From contig NZ_FMAH01000033.1 in the NCBI RefSeq assembly GCF_900094545.1, positions 1 to 64,000 of the forward strand: a DNA stretch of 64,000 bases. The letters run 5' to 3'. Under the pieces are notes generated by a model. The model saw nothing but the letters and a program-made list of their open reading frames with translations, was not told the origin of the DNA and did no database searches. Each line of letters starts with the position of its first letter. The first letter of the stretch is position 1. The position numbers and the translations under genes were made by a program. The stretch is from Martinezella miluonensis. GTDB taxonomy: Bacteria > Pseudomonadota > Alphaproteobacteria > Rhizobiales > Rhizobiaceae. Below are positions 33,514 to 43,950 of the stretch, piece by piece.

Positions 33514-34557
33514 GTGAAATTCAATGCCATTTTGTGCGGGTGCGGAGCTATGTCTAAAGGCTGGCTCAGGGCCATTGCCTCGACGCCATCGCTTGCCGAA
33601 TCCATTCAGGTTGTCGGCCTGGTCGATCTCAATCGAGCGACCGCTGAAAACCTTGCGAAAGAGTTCTCTCTCGAAAATGCCGTCATCGGCTCCGATCTCG
33701 CGGAGGTCATTGTCGCGACCAAGGCCGATCTCGTTTTTGACGTCGTCATTCCGGCCGCGCGCTTCGGCGTGGTTTCGACGGCACTTAAGGCTGGTTGCCA
33801 TGTGCTCAGCGAAAAGCCGATGGCGACTTCGCTTTCCGAGGGTGCTGCGCTGATCGATCTCGCCGCTCAAGCCGGCAAGGTCCACGCCATTATCCAAAAC
33901 CGCCGCTACATCTCCGGCATCCGGCGCCTGCGCCGGCTCGTGGAGGAGGGAGCGATCGGTGAACTCACGGGTGTTCATTGCGATTTCTTCCTTGGTCCGC
34001 ATTTCGGCGGCTTCCGCGAGGAAATGGATAATGTCCTGCTGCTCGACATGGCGATCCATACGTTCGATGCCGCCCGCTTCGTGTCCGGCAAGGTGCCGGT
34101 CTCGGTCTATTGCGTCGAGAAGAACCCCGTGGGCTCCTGGTATAAGCACGGCGCTTCTGCCCACGCGCTCTTCGACTTTTCCGACGATGTCGTCTTCAGC
34201 TATCGCGGCTCCTGGTGCGCCGAGGGACGGCGCACGAGCTGGGAGAGCCAGTGGCGGCTGACCGGCAGCAAGGGCATGCTGACCTGGGACGGCGAAGAGA
34301 GTTTCGAAGCCAGTGTCGCCGGCAATGAGCCCGGCCTGCTGCATGGCTTCACGCCGATCGAAGTTCCCGGACCGAAACACGAAGAAGAGACGCACGGCCA
34401 TGCCAGCGTCATCGCCTCCTTCATCGAAGCGATCAGGACCGGCAGGCCGCCCGAAACGGCAAGCCGCGACAATATCCGCAGCCTGGCCATGGTTCTCGGC
34501 GCGATCGAGAGCGCCCAGACCGGCCGGCGCGTCGACATTTCAGCACAAGGACAGTGA
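33514..34557 (+). CDS. Gfo/Idh/MocA-family oxidoreductase
   Basis: NAD(P)-dependent dehydrogenase acting on a sugar, sugar acid or inositol derivative. The 347-residue protein has an N-terminal Rossmann fold (CGCGAMSKGWLRAI), the substrate-binding LSEKPMATS motif, and a C-terminal GFO_IDH_MocA_C domain. The GTG at 33514 follows GGAGG. First gene of the LacI-controlled operon; four bases before the isomerase gene. The substrate cannot be assigned. Confidence 0.9.
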   Translation: MKFNAILCGCGAMSKGWLRAIASTPSLAESIQVVGLVDLNRATAENLAKEFSLENAVIGSDLAEVIVATKADLVFDVVIPAARFGVVSTALKAGCHVLSEKPMATSLSEGAALIDLAAQAGKVHAIIQNRRYISGIRRLRRLVEEGAIGELTGVHCDFFLGPHFGGFREEMDNVLLLDMAIHTFDAARFVSGKVPVSVYCVEKNPVGSWYKHGASAHALFDFSDDVVFSYRGSWCAEGRRTSWESQWRLTGSKGMLTWDGEESFEASVAGNEPGLLHGFTPIEVPGPKHEEETHGHASVIASFIEAIRTGRPPETASRDNIRSLAMVLGAIESAQTGRRVDISAQGQ

Positions 34558-34561
34558 GATC

Positions 34562-35455
34562 ATGACTAATCCGGCAAAGGCTATCCGCATCGGCACGATG
34601 ATCAGGGCGACGAACGAGGATGCCGCCAAGAACATCGCCAAGATCGCCGACCTCGGTTTCGAAAGCTTCGAGCCCTTCTTCTGGCAGACCACCAACGGCC
34701 AGAACCTCGCGGAACTTGGCAAGCGCTGCCGCGACGCCATCGGCGATCGCGACATCACCATCTCGACCCTCGGCATGTTCGGCAATCCGCTCGAAGAGCG
34801 CGAGATGGACCTGCAGACGCTGCAGGGCTGGAAGGACTGCATCGACAATGCCCATCATTTCGGCGCGACCTGCGTTGCCGGCTTTACCGGTCGCATCCGT
34901 GACAAGCCGCTCACCGACAGCCTGCCGCGCTACAAGCAGGTCTGGAGCGAGCTCGCCAAGCGGGCTGCCGACAGGGGCATCAAGATCGCTTTTGAAAATT
35001 GCGCCATGGACGGCAACTGGGCGACCGGCGACTGGAACATCGCGCACAATCCCGACGCCTGGGAGCTGATGTTCAACGAGACCCCGGACGACAATCTCGG
35101 CCTGGAATGGGAGCCATGCCATCAGATGGTCTATCTGATCGAGCCGCTGCCTCAGATCCGCAAATGGGCAAGCAAGATTTTCCACGTTCACGGCAAGGAC
35201 GCGACGATCCGTTGGGACGTCATCAAGGAACATGGCATCTTCGGCAAGGAGAAGTTCGTCTTCATGCGCACGCCGGGCTTCGGCGACAGCAGCTGGACCG
35301 ACATTATCTCCGAGCTGCGGCTTGCCGGCTGGTCCGGTTCCATCGACATCGAAGGCTGGCATGACCCGGTCTATCGCGATGCGCTTGAGATGACTGGTCA
35401 GGTTCACGGCCTGAACTATCTCAAGAGAAGCCGGGGCGGTGAATTCGTCGAGTAA
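34562..35455 (+). CDS. TIM-barrel sugar isomerase/epimerase
   Basis: AP-endonuclease-2-type TIM-barrel enzyme that likely isomerises a keto-sugar or inosose. The 297-residue protein has metal-binding candidates in IAFENCAMDG (Glu), LGLEWEPCHQMVY (Glu, His), KIFHVHGKDA (His) and GSIDIEGWHDPVYRD (Glu, His). It starts four bases after the dehydrogenase stop. The combination of a Gfo/Idh dehydrogenase and such an isomerase is common in catabolic sugar operons. Confidence 0.88.
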   Translation: MTNPAKAIRIGTMIRATNEDAAKNIAKIADLGFESFEPFFWQTTNGQNLAELGKRCRDAIGDRDITISTLGMFGNPLEEREMDLQTLQGWKDCIDNAHHFGATCVAGFTGRIRDKPLTDSLPRYKQVWSELAKRAADRGIKIAFENCAMDGNWATGDWNIAHNPDAWELMFNETPDDNLGLEWEPCHQMVYLIEPLPQIRKWASKIFHVHGKDATIRWDVIKEHGIFGKEKFVFMRTPGFGDSSWTDIISELRLAGWSGSIDIEGWHDPVYRDALEMTGQVHGLNYLKRSRGGEFVE

Positions 35456-35687
35456 CGCGCGTATTTGCGAATCTGCATCGATTCAGGAGGCAAGTTGTGC
35501 GTTAATCAAAGGTGTGGAGCGGCAGCTGCTCCACGCGAGACGGTATCCAAACGGAGGAACTGCCGAGCATCCGCTGATCGCCTCATGGGACAGGCGAGTG
35601 CTTGGTAGAAATGAGGGAAAACCCGATGGCAGCGCGGGCCATGTCGTCGGACTGAAACCGTCACGGTTCGCAGGTGGAGGAGAACAT

Positions 35688-36953
35688 ATGAATATTTTTT
35701 CGAAGCTGGCGGTCTCGGCCGGCATGTCGCTTCTGTTGGCTGCCGGTGTGGCGCAGGCCCAGGGCAAGACATTTAACGTCTGGTGGTACGAGCTGCCCGA
35801 CACGCCTCAGGCGGTAGCCTGGACGAAGGCACTCGGCGTATTCAAGGCCAAACATCCCGATGTAACCGTCAATTTCGAGCAAAAAACCTTCGATCAATTG
35901 CAGAAGGCCGGCAGTCTTATCCTGAATTCGGATCAGGCGCCTGATGTGCTCGAGTACAATAAGGGCAACGCAACAGCGGGCCTCGTCGCCTCGCAGGGGC
36001 TGCTGACGCCGCTCGATGATGAGTTCAAGAAGCGTGGCTGGGGTAAGGTCCTGAACGAAACCAACACGCAGCTCAGCAAATATGACCAGAATGGCGTCTA
36101 TGGCTCGGGTCCGATCATCGGTATTCCAGCGCTTGGCGAGTTCGTCTCGGTCTTCTACAACATCGACATGTTCCAGGCCGATGGCTTGAAGGTGCCGACG
36201 ACGCTGGCTGAGTTTGAGGCGACTCTCGACCACTTCAAGCAGAAGGGCATTACACCGCTTGCCTACGGCACGGTGGATTCGAACGCACAGCATCTGCTCT
36301 ACACGCTGGCACTGACGCAGGCCGATGACACCTGGGTCAAGAATTATCAGGGTCTCAAGGCGCCGCTCGATACCAAGCCCTTCCTGTTCGCTGCTCAGAA
36401 GATCGCTGACTGGGTGGGCAAGGGATACATCTCGAAGGATTCGACCGGCCTCAAGGGGACGGACGCCGCCAATGTGTTCTCTTCGGGCAAGGCGCCGATG
36501 TTCGTCAGCGGTACCTGGAACAACGGCAATTTTGCGAACACAATCAAGACGTTCAAATGGAGCCAGTTCATTTTCCCGACGACGAAGTACACCGTCGGCT
36601 CAACTGGCAGCATGTTCATGGTGCCAAAGAGCGCCAAGAACAAGGATCTCGCCTATGATTTCATCGATCTGGTGCTGAGCAAGGACAATCAGAACGAACA
36701 GGCAAATCTTGGCGGTGTGGCTATTGATGCAGATCCGGCTGCCATCACCGATGAGGTCGGCAAGCGCAATGTCGAACTCTTCCACCAGATTTCCAGCAAG
36801 GGCGGCCTCGGCTTCTACCCGGACTGGCCGGTGCCCGGCTATTACGAACTGCTGATTCAGGCGACTACCGGCCTGGTGAACGGCTCCACGCCACCTGATC
36901 AATTGGCTGCACGGCTGAAGAAGGCCTACGACGACGTGCAGGCGGCGCAATAA
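35688..36953 (+). CDS. Sugar ABC transporter substrate-binding protein
   Basis: Periplasmic receptor (SBP_bac_1 family, CUT1 class) for the importer encoded downstream. The 421-residue protein has a signal peptide (about 25 residues, ending GVAQAQG) and the usual two-lobe fold starting TFNVWWYELPD. The ATG at 35688 follows GGAGG; the open frame extends upstream to 35439 only as shadow. About 230 bases separate it from the isomerase gene; this spacer has no gene and may hold an internal promoter or mRNA processing site, often used to raise receptor levels. Confidence 0.92.
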   Translation: MNIFSKLAVSAGMSLLLAAGVAQAQGKTFNVWWYELPDTPQAVAWTKALGVFKAKHPDVTVNFEQKTFDQLQKAGSLILNSDQAPDVLEYNKGNATAGLVASQGLLTPLDDEFKKRGWGKVLNETNTQLSKYDQNGVYGSGPIIGIPALGEFVSVFYNIDMFQADGLKVPTTLAEFEATLDHFKQKGITPLAYGTVDSNAQHLLYTLALTQADDTWVKNYQGLKAPLDTKPFLFAAQKIADWVGKGYISKDSTGLKGTDAANVFSSGKAPMFVSGTWNNGNFANTIKTFKWSQFIFPTTKYTVGSTGSMFMVPKSAKNKDLAYDFIDLVLSKDNQNEQANLGGVAIDADPAAITDEVGKRNVELFHQISSKGGLGFYPDWPVPGYYELLIQATTGLVNGSTPPDQLAARLKKAYDDVQAAQ

Positions 36954-37023
36954 CACCATCGGCGACAATCACAACGGCGGGACGGCTCTGATGCCACCCG
37001 CCGTATCGGACTGGAGGAATTCG

Positions 37024-37929
37024 ATGGAAAAGTCGAAGAGCGCCGGCAGGGCGGGGTACTATTTCTACATGATCCCCGGGATGCTGGGATTTGTGCTGGT
37101 GGTGCTCATTCCGCTGATCGCCAATTTCGTGATCAGCTTCACGACATGGAAGGGCGGTGTCATTCCGCCGCGCTATGTCGGCTTTGAAAACTATCAGAGA
37201 TTGCTGCTGGACAGCCTCTTTTGGAGTTCGATCCAGCATACACTGCTGTTCATCATTTCGATGACCATCGTGCCCATCCTCCTGGGGTTGGTGCTGGCGG
37301 CGGTGCTGTTCGACTATATCAGTGCGCAATTCAGCGAGACGTGGTCGAGTTTCTTCCGCGCCGGTTTCTACCTGCCGCAGATTCTGCCCTTGACCGCGGC
37401 CGGTGTCCTTTGGGGGTGGATCCTCAACCCCATCGGCATTATCAACGCGGTATTGAAAACCATTGGGCTTGATTTCCTCGCCAAGAACTGGCTGGGAGAC
37501 GCAAACTATGCGCTTTGGGCCGTTTCCGCCGTCATCGTCTGGGTCCAGGTCGGCTACTGCCTTGTCGTGTTCATGTCCGGATTGGCGCGCGTCGACCCTT
37601 CGCTCTACGAGGCGGCCGAACTCGACAATGCGAGCTGGTTCGGGCGCTTCCGCTCCATCACCATTCCGATGCTCATGCCTGAGATTTTCGTGGTGGCGCT
37701 GACGACGCTGATCGCGGCACTCAAGGTTTTTGCGCCGATCTACGTGCTGACGTCGGGCGGACCCGACAATGCGACCACGGTGCCATCCTATCTGTCCTAC
37801 TATCATTTCTTCACGACGAACCGTGTTGGCTATGCTGCGGCCATTGCGACGCTGCAGACCGTCATCACCATCATACTCGGCGTCGTGTTCCTGCGCATGC
37901 AATCGAAACAGGCCGAGGGAGGGCACTGA
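37024..37929 (+). CDS. Sugar ABC transporter permease (MalF/UgpA type)
   Basis: First membrane subunit of the CUT1-type importer. The 301-residue protein has six membrane helices and the EAA coupling loop (YEAAELDNASWFGRFRSITIPMLMP). The ATG at 37024 is preceded by GGAGG; the frame is open a further 11 codons upstream. Two bases before the next permease gene, so they are translated together. Confidence 0.92.
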   Translation: MEKSKSAGRAGYYFYMIPGMLGFVLVVLIPLIANFVISFTTWKGGVIPPRYVGFENYQRLLLDSLFWSSIQHTLLFIISMTIVPILLGLVLAAVLFDYISAQFSETWSSFFRAGFYLPQILPLTAAGVLWGWILNPIGIINAVLKTIGLDFLAKNWLGDANYALWAVSAVIVWVQVGYCLVVFMSGLARVDPSLYEAAELDNASWFGRFRSITIPMLMPEIFVVALTTLIAALKVFAPIYVLTSGGPDNATTVPSYLSYYHFFTTNRVGYAAAIATLQTVITIILGVVFLRMQSKQAEGGH

Positions 37930-37930
37930 C

Positions 37931-38806
37931 ATGGCGATGACGTCTTCGATTTCCGCCCCGGTTGTTTCGGTGCATCACGGCCAGAAGAAAGGGATTGGCC
38001 GATGGGTCGTTCTGGCTATCCTGCTTGTTTTCCTTGCGGGTACGCTGTTTCCGTTCTTCCTGGCCGCCTTCAATGCCATAAAGACGCCTTCCGACTATGC
38101 CGCCAATGGCCCGCTTGCCTTTCCGCATAGCTTCGACCTGACAGCGCTCAAGAACTTCTGGATGAATGTCGATTTCCCCCGAAAGCTCTTCAACAGCATT
38201 CTCATCAGTGGATGTACTGCGATATTGGCCGTCGTTCTCAGCCTGCTGAACGCCTATGCCATCGGCATCGGCCGCGTACGCGGCGGACAGGTGATGCTTG
38301 TCATCCTGCTGATCTCGATCATGGCGCCGCAGGAAGCCTTGGTCTATCCGCTCTACTACATGTCCAAGCAGGTCGGCCTGTTCGATTCGATGCTCTCGGT
38401 GATCCTGATCATCGGCGTGCTGCACACCGCCTTCGGGACCTATCTTCTGTCTTCGGTGCTGGCGACCTTCCCCCGCGAAATCATCGAGGCGGCGCAGATC
38501 GACAATGCTACGCGCTGGCAGATCCTTTGGATGGTCATCGTGCCGGTGCTGCGGCCGACGCTTGCGGTGCTGGCGACCTTCTTCTTCATCTGGACTTGGA
38601 ACGAGTTCCTGATCCCGCTGGTGTTCCTGGTTTCCAACAACAACCAGACGGTTTCCGTCGCCATGGGCGTGCTGTCGGGTGCCAATACGCAGGAGCCGAC
38701 CGCGATTGCGGCGGCCTCGCTGCTCGGCATTACGCCGACGGTGATCTTCTTCCTGATTTTCCAACGGACCCTGACGCGCGGTGTCGCCGCAGGTGCCGTC
38801 AAATAA
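37931..38806 (+). CDS. Sugar ABC transporter permease (MalG/UgpE type)
   Basis: Second membrane subunit. The 291-residue protein has six helices and the coupling loop IIEAAQIDNATRWQILWMVIVPVLRP. Starts one base after the previous permease stop. Partner proteins are the receptor at 35688 and the ATPase at 38901. Confidence 0.92.
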   Translation: MAMTSSISAPVVSVHHGQKKGIGRWVVLAILLVFLAGTLFPFFLAAFNAIKTPSDYAANGPLAFPHSFDLTALKNFWMNVDFPRKLFNSILISGCTAILAVVLSLLNAYAIGIGRVRGGQVMLVILLISIMAPQEALVYPLYYMSKQVGLFDSMLSVILIIGVLHTAFGTYLLSSVLATFPREIIEAAQIDNATRWQILWMVIVPVLRPTLAVLATFFFIWTWNEFLIPLVFLVSNNNQTVSVAMGVLSGANTQEPTAIAAASLLGITPTVIFFLIFQRTLTRGVAAGAVK

Positions 38807-38900
38807 CCAATGCGGAAGCCTCGTTCCGACTGTGATCGTCGGGCCGGGCGCGATGAATGGCAAGTCTGACGAAGTTCGATTTTTCCGCAGGAGGAGCAAA

Positions 38901-39989
<1,089 letters not shown>

Positions 39990-40049
39990 GAGGAGGATGG
40001 CTTTGATGAGGTCCGGAACTCATGGGTTTTCGGACCGCCGATTAGTTGA

Positions 40050-40085
40050 TTGACGAAACCGTCCAATTGGTATGTTATGTCGCCA
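40050..40085 (+). promoter_or_regulatory. Promoter/operator region of the TetR-SMR pair, possibly leaderless
   Basis: TTGACG at 40050-40055 and TGTTAT at 40073-40078 (17-base spacer) form a fair promoter that would start transcription at or next to the ATG at 40085, and no ribosome site precedes that ATG. An imperfect inverted repeat (ATTGACG...CGTCCAAT, 40049-40067) overlaps the -35 box and could be the TetR autoregulation site. Confidence 0.45.
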
Positions 40086-40648
40086 TGTCCACAGCGCACC
40101 ACAGGAAGAAGCAGCCTTTGTTCGTCCGCCAGCAGTTGCTGGAGGTCGCGGCGCGGCTTGCTTCCGAAAAGGGAATGGCTGCGGTGACGCTGGATGCCGT
40201 TTCCGGCGCCTCCGGGGTGAGCAAGGGTGGCCTGCTGCATCACTTCCCCAGCAAGAACATGCTTCTCGAAGCGCTGTTCGACAGCCTGCTGGAGCGGCTG
40301 GATGCTGCAATCGAGGAAGCGATGCGCGCGGATCCATTGCCGCATGGTCGCTTTACCCGCGGTTACCTGCATGCGTGCCTGGCACTGCGCGATCAGCCGC
40401 AGGGCAACAAGGACTGGGCGCAGGTGACGATGGTGCTGCTTACCGAGCCGCAATTGCGGCAGCGCTGGCACGAGTGGGTGCGCGAGCGCAGCGAGGAATA
40501 TGTCGGTACGGATTCCTCGGTGGACGCGGCAATCGTCAGGTTGGCGGCCGATGGGATCTGGCTTGCGGACCTGCTCGGTAGTCACGACATGGACGCAAAC
40601 GCGCGCGCGACGCTCATCGGGCGGCTTGTCGAGCTCACACACCTCTAG
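40085..40648 (+). CDS. TetR-family transcriptional regulator
   Basis: Probable repressor of the adjacent SMR exporter gene. The 187-residue protein has an N-terminal TetR helix-turn-helix (VRQQLLEVAARLASEKGMAAVTLDAVSGASGVSKGGLLHHFPSKNMLLEAL) and a C-terminal domain of the TetR_C_33 type. The ATG at 40085 is the first sensible start; the open frame begins at 40046. It is 14 bases upstream of the SMR gene. This pair looks inserted between the two halves of the sugar locus. Confidence 0.88.
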   Translation: MSTAHHRKKQPLFVRQQLLEVAARLASEKGMAAVTLDAVSGASGVSKGGLLHHFPSKNMLLEALFDSLLERLDAAIEEAMRADPLPHGRFTRGYLHACLALRDQPQGNKDWAQVTMVLLTEPQLRQRWHEWVRERSEEYVGTDSSVDAAIVRLAADGIWLADLLGSHDMDANARATLIGRLVELTHL

Positions 40649-40662
40649 GAATCGTCGGAGAC

Positions 40663-41010
40663 ATGGGAATGGCGAACGCATCTGTCTATGCAATGCTGCT
40701 GGTTGCGATCGTGCTGGAGGTGATCGGCACGACGGCGTTGCAGATGTCGCAGCAGTTCACCCGCCTCGGTCCGACGATCGTTCTGGTGGTTTGCTACACG
40801 GCGGCCTTCTATTGCCTTTCGGTAACGTTGCGGGTCATCCCGGTGGGCATCGCCTACGCTATCTGGAGCGCGCTCGGCATCGTGCTGATTTCCGTGGTGG
40901 GGTTCGTGCTGTTCCGTCAGAAACTCGACCTTGCCGCCGTCATCGGCCTGGGGTTGATCATTGCCGGCGTGCTCGTCGTCAATCTCTTTTCAAAATCCGT
41001 GTCGCACTGA
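40663..41010 (+). CDS. Small multidrug resistance (SMR) family exporter
   Basis: Four-helix proton-coupled exporter of quaternary ammonium or guanidinium compounds. The 115-residue protein has the conserved glutamate in helix 1 (Glu19 in LLVAIVLEVIGTTALQMSQ, equal to EmrE Glu14), the GIAYAIWSALGIVLISVVGF helix 3 and a helix 4 ending GVLVVNLFSKS. It forms a two-gene unit with the TetR regulator. Whether it is a Gdx-type guanidinium exporter or a Qac-type drug exporter cannot be told with confidence; the WSALGIV segment fits the Qac group. No guanidine riboswitch is visible upstream. Confidence 0.88.
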   Translation: MGMANASVYAMLLVAIVLEVIGTTALQMSQQFTRLGPTIVLVVCYTAAFYCLSVTLRVIPVGIAYAIWSALGIVLISVVGFVLFRQKLDLAAVIGLGLIIAGVLVVNLFSKSVSH

Positions 41011-41106
41011 AAACAGAGGTGTTGTTCATGGCCGTTTTTGCCTTTGTCAAATCGCTTTGAAGGTTCTATGTCTCTACAAAGCAGGCTGATGAAGGTTTGA
41101 AGTACG

Positions 41107-41123
41107 GCGCTTTCCCAAAGCGC
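41107..41123. terminator. Hairpin upstream of thuA
   Basis: GCGCTTT at 41107-41113 pairs with AAAGCGC at 41117-41123 around CCC, followed by TTT. It may terminate the TetR-SMR transcript or be a regulatory site in the thuA leader. The base run after it is too short for a confident terminator call. Confidence 0.4.
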
Positions 41124-41172
41124 TTTGGATCGTAAACCTATTCAATCCCAATAGAATTAGAGGAGTGCCGTA

Positions 41173-41958
41173 ATGACTATTCGTGCCGTCGTTTGGGGCG
41201 AGAACATTCATGAGCAAACAAACAAAGTCGTCGCCGAGATCTATCCGGAAGGCATGCACAACACCATCGCCAAGGCGCTGAGTGCCGATGCCGGTATCCA
41301 GGCAACCACTGCAACGTTGCAGGAGCCGGAGCATGGTCTTAGCGAAGCGCGCCTGAAAGACACCGACGTCCTGCTGTGGTGGGGTCACAAGGACCATGGC
41401 GCCGTTAACGACGAAGTGGTCGAGCGCGTCGCCAAGCGCGTGTGGGAGGGCATGGGCCTCATCGTCCTGCATTCCGGCCATTTCTCCAAGGTCTTCAAGC
41501 GCCTGATGGGCACGCCTTGCGCGCTGAAATGGCGCGAGGCCGGTGAGCGCGAACGCCTCTGGGTCATCAATCCGCGCCATCCGATCGCGGCTGGTCTGGG
41601 CGAGCATTTTGAGCTCGAGAACGAGGAAATGTACGGTGAGCAGTTCTCCGTTCCGGAGCCGCTGGAAACCGTGTTCATCTCCTGGTTCCAGGGCGGCGAA
41701 GTCTTCCGCTCGGGCATGACCTGGCGCCGTGGCGCCGGCAACATCTTCTATTTCCGCCCTGGCCATGAGACCTACCCGACCTATCACGACGCCACGGTCC
41801 AAAAGGTGCTGATCAATTCCGTGAAGTGGGCCCACAATCCGCTCGGCACTCAGGCCAGCATCCATGATGCGCCCAACGTGCCGGTCGAGACGGCGTTGGA
41901 GCCGATCGTCGAGCGTGGTCCGAAACTGCACCAGGCCGGCGAAGCCGGTTATCGCTGA
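41173..41958 (+). CDS. ThuA-like sugar-utilisation protein
   Basis: ThuA family, glutamine-amidotransferase-like fold; in Sinorhizobium meliloti ThuA/ThuB act on trehalose and related disaccharides through 3-keto-sugar intermediates. The 261-residue protein has VVWGENIHEQTNKVVAEIYPEGMH at the N terminus and DVLLWWGHKDHGAVNDEVVERV, WEGMGLIVLHSGHFSKVFKRLMGT characteristic of the family. The gene is followed eight bases later by a Gfo/Idh dehydrogenase, the same pairing as thuA-thuB. I do not use the symbol thuA as a firm name, because the family has several subgroups. Confidence 0.86.
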   Translation: MTIRAVVWGENIHEQTNKVVAEIYPEGMHNTIAKALSADAGIQATTATLQEPEHGLSEARLKDTDVLLWWGHKDHGAVNDEVVERVAKRVWEGMGLIVLHSGHFSKVFKRLMGTPCALKWREAGERERLWVINPRHPIAAGLGEHFELENEEMYGEQFSVPEPLETVFISWFQGGEVFRSGMTWRRGAGNIFYFRPGHETYPTYHDATVQKVLINSVKWAHNPLGTQASIHDAPNVPVETALEPIVERGPKLHQAGEAGYR

Positions 41959-41966
41959 GGTATCAT

Positions 41967-43010
41967 ATGCGTCTCATAGTAGTTGGCACGGGCGGCATGG
42001 CGAAGAACCATGTGGAGCATTTCGCCCGCATTTCTGGCGTCGAAATCGTCGGCGCCGTCGATACTGACGCGACGAGGCTCACCGCCTTTTGCGATATGTT
42101 CGACATCAATAAGCGCTTTTCGTCGCTCGACGAGGCGCTGGCCTGGGGCGAGTTCGATGCGGTGACCAATGTCACGCCGGACAAGGCTCACCATCCGACG
42201 ACCCTGCCGTTGCTTGCCGCCGGCAAGCACGTTCTCTGCGAGAAGCCGCTCGCGGAGAATTATGAAAAGGCGCTCGAGATGACGGAAGCTGCCGAGAGGG
42301 CAGGGGTCGTCAATATGGTCAATCTGACCTATCGCAATGTTGCGCAGCTGCAGAAGGCGCGCGAGATGGTGATCTCGGGTGAGATCGGCACGGTCAAGCA
42401 TGTGGAGGCGTCCTATCTGCAGAGCTGGCTCGTCTCCAAGGCATGGGGCGATTGGCGCAGCGAATCCAAATGGCTCTGGCGCCTGTCGACCGGTCACGGC
42501 TCGAACGGCGTTCTCGGCGATATCGGCATTCATATTCTCGATTTCGCCGCTTATGGTGCAGCGACGGATATCGATCACGTCTTCGCCCGCCTCAAGACCT
42601 TCGCCAAGGCGCCTGGCGAGCGTATCGGCGAGTATACGCTTGACGCGAACGACAGCTTCTCGATGTCGGTCGACTTTGCCAACGGTGCGCTCGGCGTCGT
42701 GCATGCGAGCCGCTGGGCAACGGGACATCTGAACGAGCTGAAGCTTCGCATCTACGGCGAGCGCGGCGGCCTGGAAGTGACCCACAGCCCGAACGGCTCC
42801 GAACTGCGCGGTTGCCTTGGCGATGATACCGAAACGGCGACGTGGAGGGTCATCGAGGTGCCGGCGGTCCCGACCAACTACCAGCGGTTTGCCGATGCCG
42901 TCATGACCGGCAGCAGCCAGGATCCGAGCTTCCGCCACGCAGCCAACTTGCAGCGCGTGCTGGATCTTGCCATGGTAACGGAAACGGAGCGGCGCGAACT
43001 GAAGGTCTGA
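41967..43010 (+). CDS. Gfo/Idh/MocA-family oxidoreductase (ThuB-like position)
   Basis: NAD(P)-dependent sugar dehydrogenase. The 347-residue protein has an N-terminal Rossmann motif (VVGTGGMAKNHVEHFAR), the LCEKPLAENY substrate motif and a C-terminal Gfo/Idh/MocA domain. Eight bases after the ThuA-like gene, so co-transcribed. It could oxidise the C3 of a sugar that ThuA then processes. It is only distantly similar to the first dehydrogenase at 33514, so the locus has two different dehydrogenases. Confidence 0.9.
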   Translation: MRLIVVGTGGMAKNHVEHFARISGVEIVGAVDTDATRLTAFCDMFDINKRFSSLDEALAWGEFDAVTNVTPDKAHHPTTLPLLAAGKHVLCEKPLAENYEKALEMTEAAERAGVVNMVNLTYRNVAQLQKAREMVISGEIGTVKHVEASYLQSWLVSKAWGDWRSESKWLWRLSTGHGSNGVLGDIGIHILDFAAYGAATDIDHVFARLKTFAKAPGERIGEYTLDANDSFSMSVDFANGALGVVHASRWATGHLNELKLRIYGERGGLEVTHSPNGSELRGCLGDDTETATWRVIEVPAVPTNYQRFADAVMTGSSQDPSFRHAANLQRVLDLAMVTETERRELKV

Positions 43011-43051
43011 TGTCATAGGCCACCTTCAGGCAAAACCTTGGGAGTGCATGC

Positions 43052-43879
43052 ATGTCCACCGAGGAAAAAGTTGCCAGCCACTACACGCATGGATCGCTGG
43101 AAACGGCGATCCTGCAAATCCTGTCGACCAGTGGCAAGGATATCGACAATCTGCGCCTTAGGGACCTCGCCGGTGTCGATGAGTTCCACCTCGGGCGTCA
43201 TGCCGCCACGGTGGAGTTCGCGCTCGATCTCGATCTTTCCGCCGGTCTGCGGCTTGCCGATATCGGATCGGGGCTCGGCGGGCCTGCCCGCCATTTTGCC
43301 GACTCCTACGGATGCGCGGTATCGGGTATCGATCTCACCGAAGAATTCGTTCAGGTCGCCAAGTCGCTGACAGCCCTTTGCGGTCTGGCGGATCTGGTAT
43401 CCTTCCGGCAGGGAAGCGCCTTGGACTTGCCCTTCGAGAGCGGCAGTTTCGACCGCACGACGCTCATTCATGTCGGCATGAATATCGAGGACAAGGCGAG
43501 GCTGTTTGCAGAGATCCGCCGCATTCTCAAGCCGGGTGGCCGGTTCGGGCTCTATGAAATTATGCAGATGCGCGAGGGCACACTACCTTATCCGATGCCC
43601 TGGGCGATGGAGCCGGAAACGAGCTTCGTCTGCAGCTCCGATGTCTATCGCCATCTACTCGAAGAAGCCGGCTTTGCGGTGGAGCTGGAGCGGGATCGCA
43701 GCGCATTGGCGATCCGGCTGGCGCATGAGGCGCGCGCCAAAGCTGCGGCAGGCGAGGGGCGAGACCCGGGGTTCCGAACAGTGATGGGGCCGCGGGCGAG
43801 TGAGCGGAGCAGCAATGTCAACATGTCGGTGGAAGCAGGGCTGCTCGCGCCGATTGAGATGATTGCTCGGGCGGTGTGA
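43052..43879 (+). CDS. SAM-dependent class I methyltransferase
   Basis: Methylates an unknown small molecule. The 275-residue protein has SAM motif I LADIGSGLGGPARHFADSYG (about residues 68-87), the acidic end in VSGIDLTEEFVQVAK, and LKPGGRFGLYEIMQ (motif III region). The pattern resembles the UbiE/sarcosine-dimethylglycine or gamma-tocopherol methyltransferase group. It is 41 bases after the dehydrogenase and may be in the same transcript; the fluoride riboswitch unit follows. Confidence 0.85.
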   Translation: MSTEEKVASHYTHGSLETAILQILSTSGKDIDNLRLRDLAGVDEFHLGRHAATVEFALDLDLSAGLRLADIGSGLGGPARHFADSYGCAVSGIDLTEEFVQVAKSLTALCGLADLVSFRQGSALDLPFESGSFDRTTLIHVGMNIEDKARLFAEIRRILKPGGRFGLYEIMQMREGTLPYPMPWAMEPETSFVCSSDVYRHLLEEAGFAVELERDRSALAIRLAHEARAKAAAGEGRDPGFRTVMGPRASERSSNVNMSVEAGLLAPIEMIARAV

Positions 43880-43950
43880 CGGAATGCATCCGGCGTGCTC
43901 AAGTGCGGCACATTGACAGCGGTGGGCGTATTTCTATATTGAAATCTCAA

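Noticed and set aside
40663..41010. SMR gene as a guanidinium exporter with a guanidine riboswitch
   Set aside because: The upstream sequence is the TetR gene with only 14 bases between, leaving no room for an aptamer.
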